A stretch of DNA of 64,000 nt from Lateolabrax maculatus (GCA_031216445.1 CM062211.1:1872001-1936000), one strand, 5' to 3'; positions 1-32,846 are shown, counted from the stretch's first letter. The notes: generated from the sequence alone by a model not told the origin. Translations and numbers: made by a program.

Positions 1-407
1 ATGATTGGACATTTGTATGGCATCCCATCCAGTATTTGTTGAGTTATTTCAGTGGTGGACAGATGGACCAACCCCAGCTGTGTAGAGCAGGAGCTCTGTT
101 TTCGTGTTACCATTTATATTGTGGCCTGATTTTTAGTGGTGAAATTGACGACACAATGCACTTTTCTAAGAGCCTACTGATAAGTGGAACTCTGTGCCAA
201 ACCTGTCAAACCCACGGGACTCTTAAGAGCGACGGACTTCCTGCCAGCGCTTGATCGCTTAAACGGAACGTTAGACCACGCCAATAAGCACAGCCTGTCT
301 GCGTTAATGTAAGGTTTAATGGCAACTGACTGATGCATGTATGTGTTATTTATAAAACTCATATCACGTAAATAAAATTCCACTTTACCAGGTTAAACAG
401 GAACCTG

Positions 408-497
408 CCAATCAGCTCCAAGGAAAATGTGTCATGCGCGGTAGAGTGAGAAGGAATCAGCCAATCAGCTGCACGGAAAACGTGTCATGCGCGGTAG
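408..497 (+). promoter_or_regulatory. Duplicated CCAAT-box module, probable MRPS33 promoter
   Basis: Two 37-bp direct copies lie at 408-444 and 461-497, 53 bp apart. They differ at only a few bases. Each starts with a CCAATCAGC box and ends with TCATGCGCGGTAG. CCAATCA is the classical NF-Y binding sequence. The copies lie 170-260 bp upstream of a probable first-exon donor at 671, which fits a TATA-less housekeeping promoter. The repeat is seen directly; the promoter role is inferred. Confidence 0.5.
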
Positions 498-599
498 GGT
501 CTGTGATGGCAGTATGGCGTGTGAAGGTTAACGCGAGTTAATGTTAATACAAGTAACTTAACTGAATCATAGTTGTCATTCAGTTGTGAAGTTAAGAGC

Positions 600-670
600 G
601 TTTTACCAGCGTCTCACTACCCCGGCGCGTACTTCCTCACAGGCTACAGGCTACAGGCTTACAGGCTCAG
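600..670 (+). other. Probable non-coding first exon of MRPS33 (3' part)
   Basis: A GC-richer stretch ends in a small tandem repeat (AGGCTACAGGCTACAGGCTTACAGGCTCAG) split as about 9-bp units at 641-670, and is followed at 671 by a consensus donor GTAAGA. The MRPS33 start codon follows an acceptor at about 2323, so a 5' UTR exon is expected upstream. The transcription start is not determinable and the left edge is arbitrary. Short 5' UTR exons are usual for this gene in vertebrates. RNA-seq would settle it. Confidence 0.4.
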
Positions 671-2323
671 GTAAGACGCCATGTTGTTACTAGTAAGGCG
701 GCTAACTGAGCACATGAAGGGCTGCCGGTCATAACGTTGTGGCATGAGGCTGTTAACATTAATATGAGGACTCAGACACTGACAACAAACATGTCAGCCA
801 GTGTGATGACAGACAGACAGACGGACAGACAGACAGACGACATCAGGATCAGCTTGTGTACACAGCCAAGAACAAGACAGCAACACTGATCTATCTCTCT
901 ATCTGACACCACACTGCTCGGTTTGGACTGAAAAATAAAGACATAAGAAGGCGTCATCTCGGACTCTTTGAAACATTTTATTTTATTTGTTACAGGTGCA
1001 TTACAATGATAATTTACTTCTGTCATGAGAATACACTTCCTGCAGCTGCTGGGAAGCAGAGACCTGCCCATCACAAGCACCAGGCTAACCTGAAAGGGAA
1101 TAAACATGGATAATTGAACGGGCCTACTGGGCAAAGTGGGCAGCCAGAGGCTCTGTTCGAATCACTAATATCACCTGACTGATACAGGATTTTGCGACGG
1201 ATACTGATATTGATATTTTAGTGTTTTTAAAAAATGTGATAATTATATATCTGCAGACATTCATTTTCTTTACACAACCCATACCACCCTGATCAGAGTC
1301 TGTTATTATTGAGTATCTGCCAATCAGATCTAAGCCAATATTATTTTTAAATTATTTTTTTTTGTACTTCATATCAGCATACTGAGGTCACAGTAACATT
1401 TCATGCAAATATAGTAATATTAGTAAAACAATTGAAATATGTTTAAACGACTGAATAATTCTGCTTGAAGACAATATAATCTTCAGCTCAGGTCTCATTT
1501 GATGGTCTCTGTAACATGTTATATGTCCGCTGTAATATTTAGTATCTTATTGGTGCAGAGTAGAGTCAGCATGGACCTGCTTAGAGCGGCAATATGACAA
1601 CTAGAACACTGACACTCAGGTGTCGTTTTTTAACCAGCAGCAGCACTTTAGAGTTCTGCTTCACCTGCAAAATGTTGCAGAAAGAAACAACTGAAAATGA
1701 CCAAAACATACAGTATTAAGATGACTATTATGTATGACAAACAAAGCAGCAAACTCTCACATTTGAGATGCTTGAATATTTGGAACTTTGCTTTGAGAAA
1801 TTACCGAAATGATAGTTGCCAGTTAATTTTTTCTGTTGATCGACGTATCGATTAATAGACTAATTGAAAATATAATTAAGCAAATGCCGTCCAACGTATC
1901 ATCATCAGATTATTTAAGATCTCACGTAATCAATGTCTTCATCAGCCGCCCCACACTCCCACTCCTCCTCCTCCTTGGTGTTTGTATAATGAAGGAACCT
2001 CCATTAAAGTTGTAAAGCACCTTTAATTTTCCCCCAAATTCTCAGTAATCTGAGAGCTAACGGCAAAGCCAGCTCGCGGACATTGCCTCTGGCTTGTGAG
2101 GAAAGGGAGCTTTCCGAGACACATGCCTGCGATTGGTCAGCCAAAACTCAAAGCTCAGTATCACCTGATCAGGTTTAGCATCATGTAAACCAAAATTGTG
2201 ATTGTGGTTATTGTGTATTTGCTTATGTAACCATAGTGTGCAAACAGTGTCCAATGCCCAGTCAGTGTCCCACACATGTGGTGTTTCTACTCATCTCAAG
2301 TTTGAAGTCTCTGCTTTGCTCAG
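671..2323 (+). other. Probable first intron of MRPS33
   Basis: The intron runs from the GTAAGA donor to the CTTTGCTCAG (or adjacent CAGCAG) acceptor just before the MRPS33 start codon. The sequence is AT-rich and without recognisable genes; it contains a GACA tetranucleotide tract at 808-839. Open frames here have no recognisable similarity. Confidence 0.4.
808..839. repeat. (GACA)n microsatellite
   Basis: GACA/GACG tetranucleotide units are repeated about eight times with one G interruption. Confidence 0.9.
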
Positions 2324-2328
2324 CAGCC

Positions 2329-2543
2329 ATGGCCGGTCTGTCCAGCTACGCTGTGCGCATGGCCAGACTGAGCGCGCAGATCTTTGGGGAGGTGGTGCGC
2401 CCGACAGACTCCAGATCCATGAAGGTGGTGCAGCTGTTCCAGGAGCCCCCCATGGCGAAGAGGAAGGAGGTGTACGACTGGTACCCACAACACAAGATTT
2501 ACTACGCCATGACCCAGAAACTTAGGTTCTTGGGACTGTTCAG
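2329..2543 (+). CDS. mrps33: MRPS33 coding exon 1 (residues 1-71 plus two bases)
   Basis: The ATG at 2329 follows an acceptor at CAG 2321-2323 or 2324-2326 (tandem CAGCAG, so two 5' UTR variants differing by 3 nt are possible). The exon ends AG before donor GTAGAT at 2544. Confidence 0.95.
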
Positions 2544-2762
2544 GTAGATGCATATCAAAAAAGTGGCTAAGTAGAATTGAGAATGGTGTAGTGGACCTGA
2601 CCCGCAGTTAGCCTGGTGAACCTTTTAACTAAATGTTTTCTTCTTTTCCTTCTCAGGGATGAGCATGAAGACTTCAAGGAGGAGATGCGTCGCCTGAGGA
2701 AACTGAGAGGAAAAGGGAAACCAAAGAAAGGAGAGGGGAAGAGAGCGGGCAAGAAGAAATGA
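2329..2762 (+). CDS. mrps33: Mitochondrial ribosomal protein S33 (mS33), two coding exons
   Basis: This encodes a 106-aa component of the small (28S) subunit of the mitochondrial ribosome, the same length as the human protein. Coding exons are 2329-2543 and 2657-2762, joined in phase 2 (AG|G, Arg72). The protein starts MAGLSSYAVRMARLSAQIFG and carries the family signatures RPT.S.SMKVV, KEVYDWYPQH and LRFLGLFRDEHEDF. It ends in a strongly basic Lys/Gly tail (RKLRGKGKPKKGEGKRAGKKK region) typical of an rRNA-contacting ribosomal protein. The ATG has a strong context (GCCATGG) and lies a few bases after an acceptor. The gene is followed at 1.7 kb by BRAF on the same strand, as in other vertebrates. 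Identification is by recognised family sequence; the import and ribosome role are family knowledge. Confidence 0.97.
2657..2762 (+). CDS. mrps33: MRPS33 coding exon 2, with stop
   Basis: The acceptor TTTTCCTTCTCAG is at 2644-2656 and the exon begins G|GAT GAG CAT (Arg-Asp-Glu-His). The reading frame ends in TGA at 2760-2762 after a Lys-rich tail. Confidence 0.95.
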
Positions 2763-3225
2763 GCAGCAGTTTCTCTACTTCTTTCTTTTTACGGAGGCAG
2801 ACAGCCTTGGACTGTGTACACTATCACTGCAGGGACAGTAATTCGGAAAAGAATTCTATTGGTCCAGTTACTGATGTATCTGTGTTGGCAACAGTAACAC
2901 CTTAGATCAGCATTACACGTGATAACATTCTTATCTGTGTTGGTTGTATTAAAGTGAATTCTTTCCTTTTATTGTTGAACGGCACGGGGCCGCAAACAGC
3001 CAATCAGATGCTAATATGTGACTTTCATTCGGGACCTACTGAAACAAGCTGACGGTTCAAAGATTCATAATATTTTGGTGTATTGCAGCTTTACTGTACC
3101 TCATGTGAACTCTGGAGTAAGTGTGAGCTGCCGTTTCTTTCAGCTGTTCATGGAACAGCTGTAGAATTATGTAAAGACAGAATTCTTTTCATGTTTTCAA
3201 AATAAAATCAGTGTGAGTGTTTCAA
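2763..3225 (+). terminator. MRPS33 3' UTR with poly(A) signals
   Basis: The 3' UTR follows the stop codon. A weak ATTAAA lies near 2948 and a canonical AATAAA at 3201-3206, followed by GTGTGAGTGTTTC, a GU-rich downstream element. The second site is the likelier major cleavage site. Inferred from the signals only. Confidence 0.6.
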
Positions 3226-4435
3226 AGTTCTTTTGGCCTGCTGTTCAAAAACACTGCAGTGAAACCACAACGCAGTACAAAGATGTTGCTGACTTGTATA
3301 TTTCATACGTTATTACCTGTTCCAGTGAATATGTGTGTGTGTCTAATGCTAGGTCGAATGTGGCCGACTGGTAAAGCACTTTGGCTCCAGTTTGTATGTA
3401 CAATGTCTCCGCTGTGGAACCCTCGTAGCTCTCAAGCTCAACATCTTGGGAATACTGTGACCTGCCCTGGGTCACAGCTGACAGGTGCAGGACAGAGACG
3501 CTAAATAAAATGCAGGAAAAAGGCCTTCAGTGGTCCGATTTTACAGTTACGGTCGTGGCTCCAGGCCTTTGGACTGCACACCTCCGGAGGCCCCAGTGAA
3601 GTACCAAATTAGCTAAGATGGGCCCTGTATTATTATTTTGTCTCCAGGTCCTGTCTCACACATGGATGGTTGAAATAATGACTTTGATAATATCTGCTTA
3701 GAAGGAGCAGGATGAAAGTATAGTGAACGTTTTACGATATCATTATGCAATCATGCAACACTTGCATAAGGCCTGTATAGAATTCTCAGGTACTTGAGTG
3801 TCGGCAGTTTTCCGTGTCAGTAAACCTCCTGGAAATACTCTGTGGGAGTAAATTGGGTTTCTTGCAATATTTTGTACTGTATTGGCTATTTAACAGTTTA
3901 AAAATAAAAACACATTTGAATAGACATATTCAAATGGAGAATTCATCTAATTCAAAATAAAGCTGTGATAAATCAAATGAGCACCAGGTAACTGACACAC
4001 ATGAACCCTGGGCCCAGTGCTGGTACTCCAGGACAGCACAGTCTGGTTGGTTGTGTGCTCGGTGGGAACTTGGAGGTGTTGCACAGACATTACAGGCCAA
4101 CAGAAAACTTATATTGAGGCAATAAAAAAAGAAAAAAAAAAGATGGGCTGTTTAAATGTTGAACCCTATTTGCTGTAGCATCATGTGGCCAATTTAAACC
4201 GTAAAGTATTTAATTTGACATACAGGGAGGGACTAAACTTGTAAACCTATAATTGACCAGGGTATATTATTATTATTAGTATTATGATATTTTTGGCCCG
4301 GTAAACAGAAGTCTGTGCCACCCATCCATCACAGAGGCTGTGGAGCTCGTCCTGCGTCTCTGTCTCCCCCTCCTGTCCTGAGCGCCAGCCTGCGTTTCCC
4401 TCTATTATTTTCCACTCAGTTTCTCGCAGTTTAAA
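3226..4435 (+). promoter_or_regulatory. MRPS33-BRAF intergenic region and BRAF 5' flank
   Basis: The first 1.1 kb is AT-rich without a recognisable gene. From about 4320 the base composition changes to GC-rich with many CpG dinucleotides, continuing through BRAF exon 1 to about 4830, as expected for a CpG-island promoter. No clear TATA box is positioned for BRAF, and the transcription start cannot be fixed from sequence. Confidence 0.5.
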
Positions 4436-24730
<20,295 letters not shown>

Positions 24731-26670
24731 GTGCCGCAGATCCCACCAGTCCATCCCTCGTCACTTCTCAAAAGTCTTGTGTCCATGCGGTGGATTCATT
24801 CATTACTGAAAAAACTGAACAAATAGTCTCAAAGAATGTGCTTTTTTTCTTCCTCTGTCAACCTGAAGAAGGCAGCCTCATCGGAGTCCTTCCAACAAAA
24901 AGCTGTCCAGCAGGCAAACAGCCACATTGCCAGGCAAAACTGAATTAGGAAAAAATAACAAAAAAGAAACTTGAATGGAAACTTGAAAGGAAAAAAAAAA
25001 AGAGAGATGTAAAGATATCCATGCCAAAAGAATTTTAGGAGGAGATGGCATCAATGCAAACTCCAGAGATCGACTTGCCTGCTGGGGGAGGAAAGATGAA
25101 GGCAAAAGGAAGGGAGAGACGGAGGTGAAACGTCAGGAAAAAGCGAGGCTTTGGGCGCCACTCGTCCCATCATTACCTATGCGGGTGAGGAGGGAGGCTG
25201 GTTAATTGGCCGGGCCGCTGAACTGCACTTTGAGCGCCGGCAGAACGGGGCCAGTGGAAGAAGAGGCCTCCCGTCCATCGGTTGGGGTGGAAAGCCAGGC
25301 GTTAGCACGTCCCCGAGATGAGCTGGAGGTCACTCAGCGGGGTTAACCCCAAAGGAAGATGACTTGAAAGATAGATCTATTTTTATTTTTTCATTTGTTT
25401 TTCATGTTTGGTTTCTTTTGCAGCACAGGCCTTTGCTGTTTGTCTTTTTTGGACATAATGACCAAATTCTGCAAAATACTGTATTTTGCCTTCTTGTTTA
25501 ACCTAACAAATTCAACAACCGTGATGAAATGGCAACAGCTATTTATCTATGGAAAGATTTTGCTCTACCTTTTCCAAGATTTCAAAGTGCTTCTTTCCTT
25601 AGATTTCTGGTAGAAAAGTATGGAGCCTGCACTGTTTTGCCGACAACAGGAGCTGTTCTTTTGGAAGAAAAAATGCTAAAAATTATTTGCTGATGGAAGC
25701 TACACAAGGGATTTATTATTCCATTTAAAAGGCCTGGTGTAAGCCAACAAATGACACACATGTTAATTTGTGACCATTAGAGGGGTTGGAAAGATTTTGC
25801 TGCTGAGATGCTCCAACCCTTTCAAAGGATTTCATGTCAATGTGAAATCAGGTAGAAATGTCCGGAGCGCGACGTGTTCTGCCGGCCACAGGAGCTATCC
25901 GTAGGGAGGAAAAATGCAGATTTGTTTGGCACAAGGGGGGTTTCTTATTGTGCTTGAAGAGGATGGTCTAAGCTGAGCTGCTGCCCAGCATTTAGACTGA
26001 GCTAAGGAGTGTGTACAGTACATGTGGCTTCTTTAAGCTCCGAAGTTGTTACGAAGCATCTTTGCTACAAAGCTTTTTCCAAGTGCATGTCGTGTCATTG
26101 TTTATTTTTTCTTTCCTTTTTTTGTTTTGATCATGTGGCTTTAATATTGCACTCAGCTTAAAATGGGGACCTTACTTGTTGCAGCTGCTGACTAACAGGC
26201 TGCGGCGTTACCTGCTGAAAAGGACCGGTGATCCTCTGGAGAATTCTGTTAGTCTTGAAAAAGTCTGAAAATGTTCTTTCAATCACACCTTTTACTTTCT
26301 TTACACACATGCACCTGTACTTTTTTCATTCCAGCGTGTGTTAAGGGTTGTAGGTGTTATTACAGGTTCTATTTTGTTATCGTCAATGTTTGCCTTTTTC
26401 TGTACAGGCAGGCCTGCAGATATTTACTTATTTATGTGATTTTTTTTGGGGGGGGAGGGGGCGGGGGTTCTTTTTAAGAACTGCTTTGTTGGAAGCTATC
26501 AGATTTTCTTTTGACGCCTGTTTTGGTCTTTGTGACTCGTGTACTAGCACTTTGTAGAGATGGATCGAAGCAAATGAGCGACTTGCCTTTTCTTTTTCTT
26601 TTTTTATTGGAGAATACATTGTGACATACAGAGCTGATGACCCAAAATTAAATTTCCAATGCACGAGTCA
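24731..26670 (+). terminator. Probable BRAF 3' UTR
   Basis: No intron signals or frames suggest other genes here. The segment is T-rich with a GC-richer block at about 25100-25350, and carries a diverged internal duplication (25551-25973). The first plausible poly(A) signal is ATTAAA at about 26647. Mammalian X1 transcripts have UTRs of several kb, so the UTR may go further, for example to the ATTAAA sites at about 30647 or 30783. The exact end is not determinable. Confidence 0.5.
25551..25973 (+). repeat. Diverged tandem duplication in the BRAF 3' UTR
   Basis: Copy 1 is 25551-25744 and copy 2 is 25788-25973. Both start GGAAAGATTTTGCT, then share GGTAGAAA.GT..GGAGC, ACAGGAGCT, GGA.GAAAAAATGC-like, CACAAGGG and end GGT.TAAGC in the same order and spacing. 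By eye they match at roughly two-thirds of positions. Confidence 0.75.
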
Positions 26671-29600
26671 TCTGCAGGGGCTGAACTGAATATTTAGCTG
26701 GGAAGAAATGTCTTTGATGAAGCCTCCAGCAGCCAGTGATGAGAGCTGAGGGAATGAGACTGCTGGCCTGACAAACAGATGTTGCGGAGGTAGAGCACAC
26801 AGTTGAAGCGTCCATGGATCATGTATGTCTTTTCATCAATAACTAACCCCCAGGTACCCTCCCCGCCCCCACAGCAACCTTTTTATAGAACCGGTCAGTC
26901 CCATTTTTTGTGCGTCCAGGACGGAGAAGGGGTTCCAACAGGTTTTGCCTAGCTTAGCACAAAGACAGGAAGCAGCGTCACACTGCCCTGACCTAGGACA
27001 CTCTTGCTACTCTTTACAGTCCTGGATTGCTACTTCCTGTAATTTGGAAATTTCAGCCACTGTGCAACTGTGTGACAAACATGATTTACATTAAGAAAGG
27101 TGTGGTCCCAGACTACAGTCAGTGAACGAGGGAGAACTACTGTTCCATATTTGAAAGAATGTTATTTGTTCCTGGCATTTTTTTTCACACTTCAAAAATG
27201 GCTAAGAAGCTTCCCTCCCCCCAAATGAGTTTGTGTTTCTTAAGAATCTCCCCAAAACATATTTTATGAACCGCTCAGTGACTGAAATGTTACAAGAGAT
27301 CATGTCTCTCATGTCTCAAGACATTACGGGTGATAGTCTCTAGCCCTGGATCAGGGCTAATTTGTTTGCCTAGCTCCATCAGAACAATAAATAAATAAAA
27401 GAATACACATTCAAACCAAACATTAGATCTAAACTTTTTGGACTGGATGCACAAAGATCAAATCCATGTAAACATCACAGAACCCAGGTTACGGCCGCAG
27501 ACACAAGCATGTCCCAAAGTGTGATTAATATTGGAAGGGTAACCAAACCCAAATCTCCCCAATCTTGTAAAAACAAGGGGCTTAATGTCCATCTGCTGGG
27601 TCTTTGGTCCCAGGTGATGATACTCTGTAGATACAGGTGCACTTCCTTTGGCCTTGCAGCGTGCCGCAGGTTGCATAGCAGCAAGAGTGGGGCAAAGCTT
27701 TCCAGGTTCATTACAACGTGGATCTTAGTTTCGTAGTTTTGGTCACATTCCGGTCTTCTTAGTTACCAAGTTGATTTCTGAGATCTGAGAATGCAATACG
27801 GCTGTCGCTTTTTATTTTGAAAGCTCAAAATTCTATCTGAAATGATCTCTTCCTATATAAAATTCACAGTGTATAAGCACAATAGGCTGTGCCTTGTACT
27901 CCAGCAGGGGGCATTCATAAAATGTACTGTCTGACAAGGCTATTGTTCCCTTTGCTAATTCCATGTGGAGGAAACTAGTGAACTGCAGATAAACAACGCA
28001 GACGTATAAATTGCAAAAGAAGAACTTGAATGTTTTTTCTTTTTCTGAAACGACGAGAATGCAGTGATGTTGCTGACAGGGCTGTAACATGCCTAACCAA
28101 ATGCCAGACATACAAAGTTAGCAACGAGCTAGTGAATAAAATGGAGTATTAATCATCTAAAGAGCCTGATATTTTTCTCAGGAGAGAAAACCAGAGCTGG
28201 AAGGAGAGTGAATATGTGACCTAACATTCAATGGTGACCACAACTTCAAATGAACGTGTTCGCTGGATGTGCAAAACACTATTTAACTAGTTAACTGTAA
28301 CTGTTTGGCCACTTGGGGGTAGTGGAAACATATAGTGAAACACTGACATCATCACCGAGTTGATATGTTGAGCTTGTAAGAAAACAGTTACTTATTTACA
28401 CATCCCGCCGTTAGGGAGCAGTATTCACTTGGAGTTGTGATTGATACATTATTATAAAACTATAGATTATAGCCGCCTTAAAGAATGATTCTGTTATCTA
28501 AATTGTCATTGTTTCAGCAGACCATGTTGGTGGGTCACGTGGTGCTTGGTTTTCTTGCAACAAATGCAGTGGATTCGGGTTGGCCTGAGCAGCACGTGCC
28601 TTCTTGTGTGTCAAACGCTGTAGATTCCCTTGTTGAGCACAAACTGGTGTTCGTTGGGGTTTTGAGTGCACCTGGCATTAAAGACCAGCCAATAGCAGAC
28701 AGACACTTACCTGTAGCTCTGAGGGGAGAGAGGTGCTCCACAGAGATTGGTTTGTACTACTCTACTATAATCTGTTCATTACCTATACTTGACTCCAGCA
28801 TAGTATGGAGGTTAGGGTTTGACTGATATATACAGACAATGTAGGCCACATCGCTCAGTCGTGTGACACCACTGATGTGATGGAGGTTCCTCTCCATCCA
28901 TAACTTCACTAAACATCCTAGGAACGCTGAGTTGACATGTTATTGACCTTTTTCAGAATGAGATTTTTACTTGTTTGGGTTGAAGGCTTTGAGTCACTAA
29001 AGGTGTAACTGCAGAGAAGGATGATGAAGATGCTCTGTCATCAGTACAAAAAACCAGCCCAGTAATACTGGTGCCTACAGAAAAGGAGAGAGGTCATGTC
29101 GGAAGAAAACAGTTCTGAGATTAAATTCAATTTTGAGTTTAGTTGTTGAACCAACAAACAAATTCAGAATTCTGACTACACTTTGAATACAGGTTTCTTA
29201 GTTTTTTCCTGAAAATTCCGATTTGAGGCTAGAAGTCAGACTTTTTTCTGACAGCAAAATAGACAGGGACAAGAAACATTAAACAAAGAGGAAAACGGGA
29301 GAATGAAATGCAACAAAGTAATCCTCCAAAATACAAGCCCTACGTTGCAGTGACATGATGTACACCGTGAACCACTGGACATCTAGGGGCCCTTGAGCCC
29401 AGATTTCTGTTTGCTTGCAGAATCTTTCAAATAAGAATTACAGTCAGAATAGTAAAGTCAGACTTGGGTTAAATTCTATCTTCCATCCATCCATCGACTT
29501 CATCCAGCATGCACAGGCGAAATGTGGGCTTTACCTTGAGGGGTTTCCAGTCAAACACGTTGACACAAATGGGCAGTTGAGTGTGTTGACAGGAAGGAAT

Positions 29601-30260
29601 CTGCAGAAAACATGGAAATTCCACACCAAAACCAAAACGATCTGCATGGAGAGATACTGCTGGGGGCTGTTGACCAAACAATCTCAACTCGGGGCCCACT
29701 TATGTGCTTGTTCTGGAGTGTTTGACTGTATCATTTGGTCGTCTTCAGCATGTTGAGCTCAACCAGTCTGAAATGTAGACGTTAGCATTCCGTTCCATTG
29801 TCCATATTGGCTGAAACGTTGGGCGTGACAGTTAATTCCCAACCTTGGAAAGAGCAGTTGACAAAACCATCTCAACTCAATGTTTACCTGCTTGTACCAG
29901 AGCTTTTGAACCTGGCAACTGCTGGTTCCAAGGTGATGAATGAACTGTCAAGGTCAACTGTTAAGCCCACACAGACCCACGGTCCCCGAGGGGCTCAGGT
30001 CATGGCAGGTTTAAACATCTGGATAACATTTGCTGATGAACACCATATGGTACCATCCAGAACAAGCGAGTGAGTGGACCTTGAGTTGAGATTGTTTTGT
30101 CAGCCCAGGGTTAGCACAAGGCCTCTGTCCTCCTCCACAGGCCTCATTATCATCCTCCAGAGGGTGCATAGCACTGGGAGTTGCTCCCTGTTCACATGGC
30201 GGAACCTGAGGAAGTAAACCATAACCTCTTTCTGAGCCCTGTATTTGTTTTCCTTTTTAG

Positions 30261-30514
30261 AGATCTTTATTTTCTATGAGAACATCATCACGGGCGTGTG
30301 TCTGCTAGACCATTGTAGAATTCACAGGAGCAAAACACTGAGCTCCATCGCTAAGGCTCGTCTCTCCTCCACCTGCGTCCTCCGTCCATCCTCTTCATCC
30401 AGACCTTTCTGTTCAGCCTTTCTCTACTTTGATATTTCCTTCTTTTTTTTTCTTCTGAAACATTCCCTCCCTCTCCTCCTTGCCTGCACCTTAAACCCCA
30501 ACAATTCCTTTTAA
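30261..30514 (+). other. Possible alternative BRAF terminal exon, unconfirmed
   Basis: An acceptor (TTTTCCTTTTTAG at 30248-30260) is followed by a frame of 84 codons open in the phase set by BRAF exon 18, giving EIFIFYENIITGV at its start and ending in TAA at 30512-30514, with ATTAAA signals 130-270 bp later. The encoded sequence is hydrophobic and low in complexity toward its end and matches no known BRAF end. The coincidence of phase alone has a one-in-three chance. Confidence 0.15.
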
Positions 30515-32846
30515 CTGAGAACTATCATGAAAAACTTTATGGAGATTTGTTTTGTTTTTCACCTGTAAATAGTTGTACAAAGGAAATACTGTCAGTTTGC
30601 TAGGAGGCATGGAGACTACACATGTAACAAATTATAAAATGTTCAAATTAAAGAGACAAAGATTAAAAGACATTTTGATAGGCAGACTTCTGAGAAAAAT
30701 GGTTGAGTGTAAAAATATTTAAGGCTGTATCATAAGGAGAAAGAGCTTAATGTATTTGTTGTGAATATGAAAAACTGATATATTAAAGAAGTGCATGAAA
30801 ACTGTAGTTTGGTTCATGTGTCATTTGTATGGTGGTGGGCTGGAATCATGTTGTGAATATCTCAAAGTCAGAGGAACCACTAACTTACAAATGTGTCCAC
30901 ATTGTGGCAGTATTTCACATCGTAATTTTAGGGTTGGAGAATTGTTTCGTGACAAGTATACTAAAATTGTTCCAGAGTCATGTTCACATTCTGTAGGTTC
31001 AACCCATACTTGATATGTATACAAAGGTGATGATGTATCATATTCATACATACATAATTGTGCCTTGAAGGGTCTTCCCACACTGGAACTACCTAACATG
31101 TTTTATTCTGTCATTTTTATTAAGTTAATTCAGTCATGAACTTTTCTGTCTCAACTCCCTCTGGAAGATAACCCCCCCATTACCACCATCCAGCATTTCT
31201 ATCAACAAGAAACAATGTTGGGGATATAAGGAACAAAGGAGCCAGGTTGAATTTTATTGAAATAATGATAAAAATGAAAAAAAGAAAAAGGGAAAAAAAG
31301 ACATCTTCACGCACAACATGTACTAGAAAGCTGGAGGTGCTGGCCACTGCATGATGAACATGTAATCAGAAAAAGCTAAGCACAAGTGTTTGTGTTAGAG
31401 AGCGTACGCTCAACACGCAGGAATATAATGAAGGATGTTTCATTAACACTTACAGGAACACCACGTTCCGCTCAGTGCTTCCTCTGGCCCGTGTGTACAT
31501 GCCGCGGGCCAGAGGCTTAAAAATGCAAACACAGTGTGTGCCGTGATTATCAGTGGCAAACGGGTGTGCACATGGGTTTGGTCATCTCAGACACTCAATA
31601 CAAGCAATACACACTGTAGATAATCAAACAAAATGAAGGCAAAAAAAAAAGCAATGGAAAATTATACTCCAAGACTGCTGTATGTCACATACCTGCACTG
31701 ATCACTCAGATGCTTCTGGAAAGAAAAGAACTGTCATTCTTATCTTTTGTATTGTTCATAGAGTACCTGCAGTGCAGAGTGTTGAGTATTTGCAGAGGGA
31801 CACATTCTTAAATAAAATAAATGAAAGAAAAATGCAAAATAACAAATTTACAAAAATTGTTTAGTAATTAAGCTCGTACATTAAATTATTTAGTTCAAAT
31901 GAACTGCTAATGTAACCCAGAGTCTGTTTATGAGTTCACAGCTGGTCAGCTGAACATGCAAATGTAAAATGTGTCTATAAGCCAGCAAACAACTAAAGAA
32001 TACGAGAAGAAGATAAGGTTTTCAATGACAATGATGCCTTCTGGGTTACTAACTAAACTCTAATAACTGCCACAGTCCTTTTTTTCTAGTTTTCCCACCA
32101 TTTGTACCAAATTACATGTTTCTTTTAACAGACCTCCTAGAAAATAATGAGGAAATGATGGACCCACAAAATGAGGAATTACTGAAATAACATTATCAAC
32201 GTCAAGTTAAACTTTGCCCAAACTGTCACACAGTTCAGTTAGTATAATGACAGTACGCTCAAGAAGAAGACAGGCTTTTTCATATTTTGGATTTGACTGA
32301 TGTGTGTGATCTGCCAATTTTGTACTTTACATATCACTTTGCTGTCTAAATAAATCCTCCAAACCTGAATCTTAATAGCCCTGCAGCTATTTTTCTTTAT
32401 GGTTCATCCATTGATGATGGCTCCAGTCCATTAATGTAATTTAGTAGAATGCCTGTGTTTGACATGCTTACTATTATCATTTTTTAAAACCAGTTCATGC
32501 TTACAGACACAAGAGTGACATGATTTTGTCTTCAAACAACATTTGTAACAGATGTAACCTGGGACGGTTACCATACAGGTCTACCAGGCACACAACAGCC
32601 CCAGCGCAGTCTGGGGGCCTCTAAGCCAGAGCCAAAAGCAGCCCAGTTCAGTTTGTGACAACTGGTTGTACATAATTTGATTCATTTGTTAAGGAATTTG
32701 CAACTATATCAATTAAGCATAATTACATCAATTCACAGCCCTGTCCCTGTCTGTAGAGGTCTCAATCATGGTCCTTTTTTCTCCTGAAAAAGAAAATTAG
32801 CAAAGCAACTTTAATCGGTTTGACGGCAGAACAGCTCTGCTTTACG

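Noticed and set aside
2202..2525. Alternative + frame overlapping MRPS33
   Set aside because: Out-of-frame shadow of the MRPS33 first coding exon.
28485..28826. 113-codon + frame
   Set aside because: No recognisable domain, no splice context tying it to a gene, and the opposite strand is open as well; treated as chance.
29415..29756. 113-codon + frame
   Set aside because: Overlaps the block with repeated AATCTCAACTC motifs, so probably repeat DNA.
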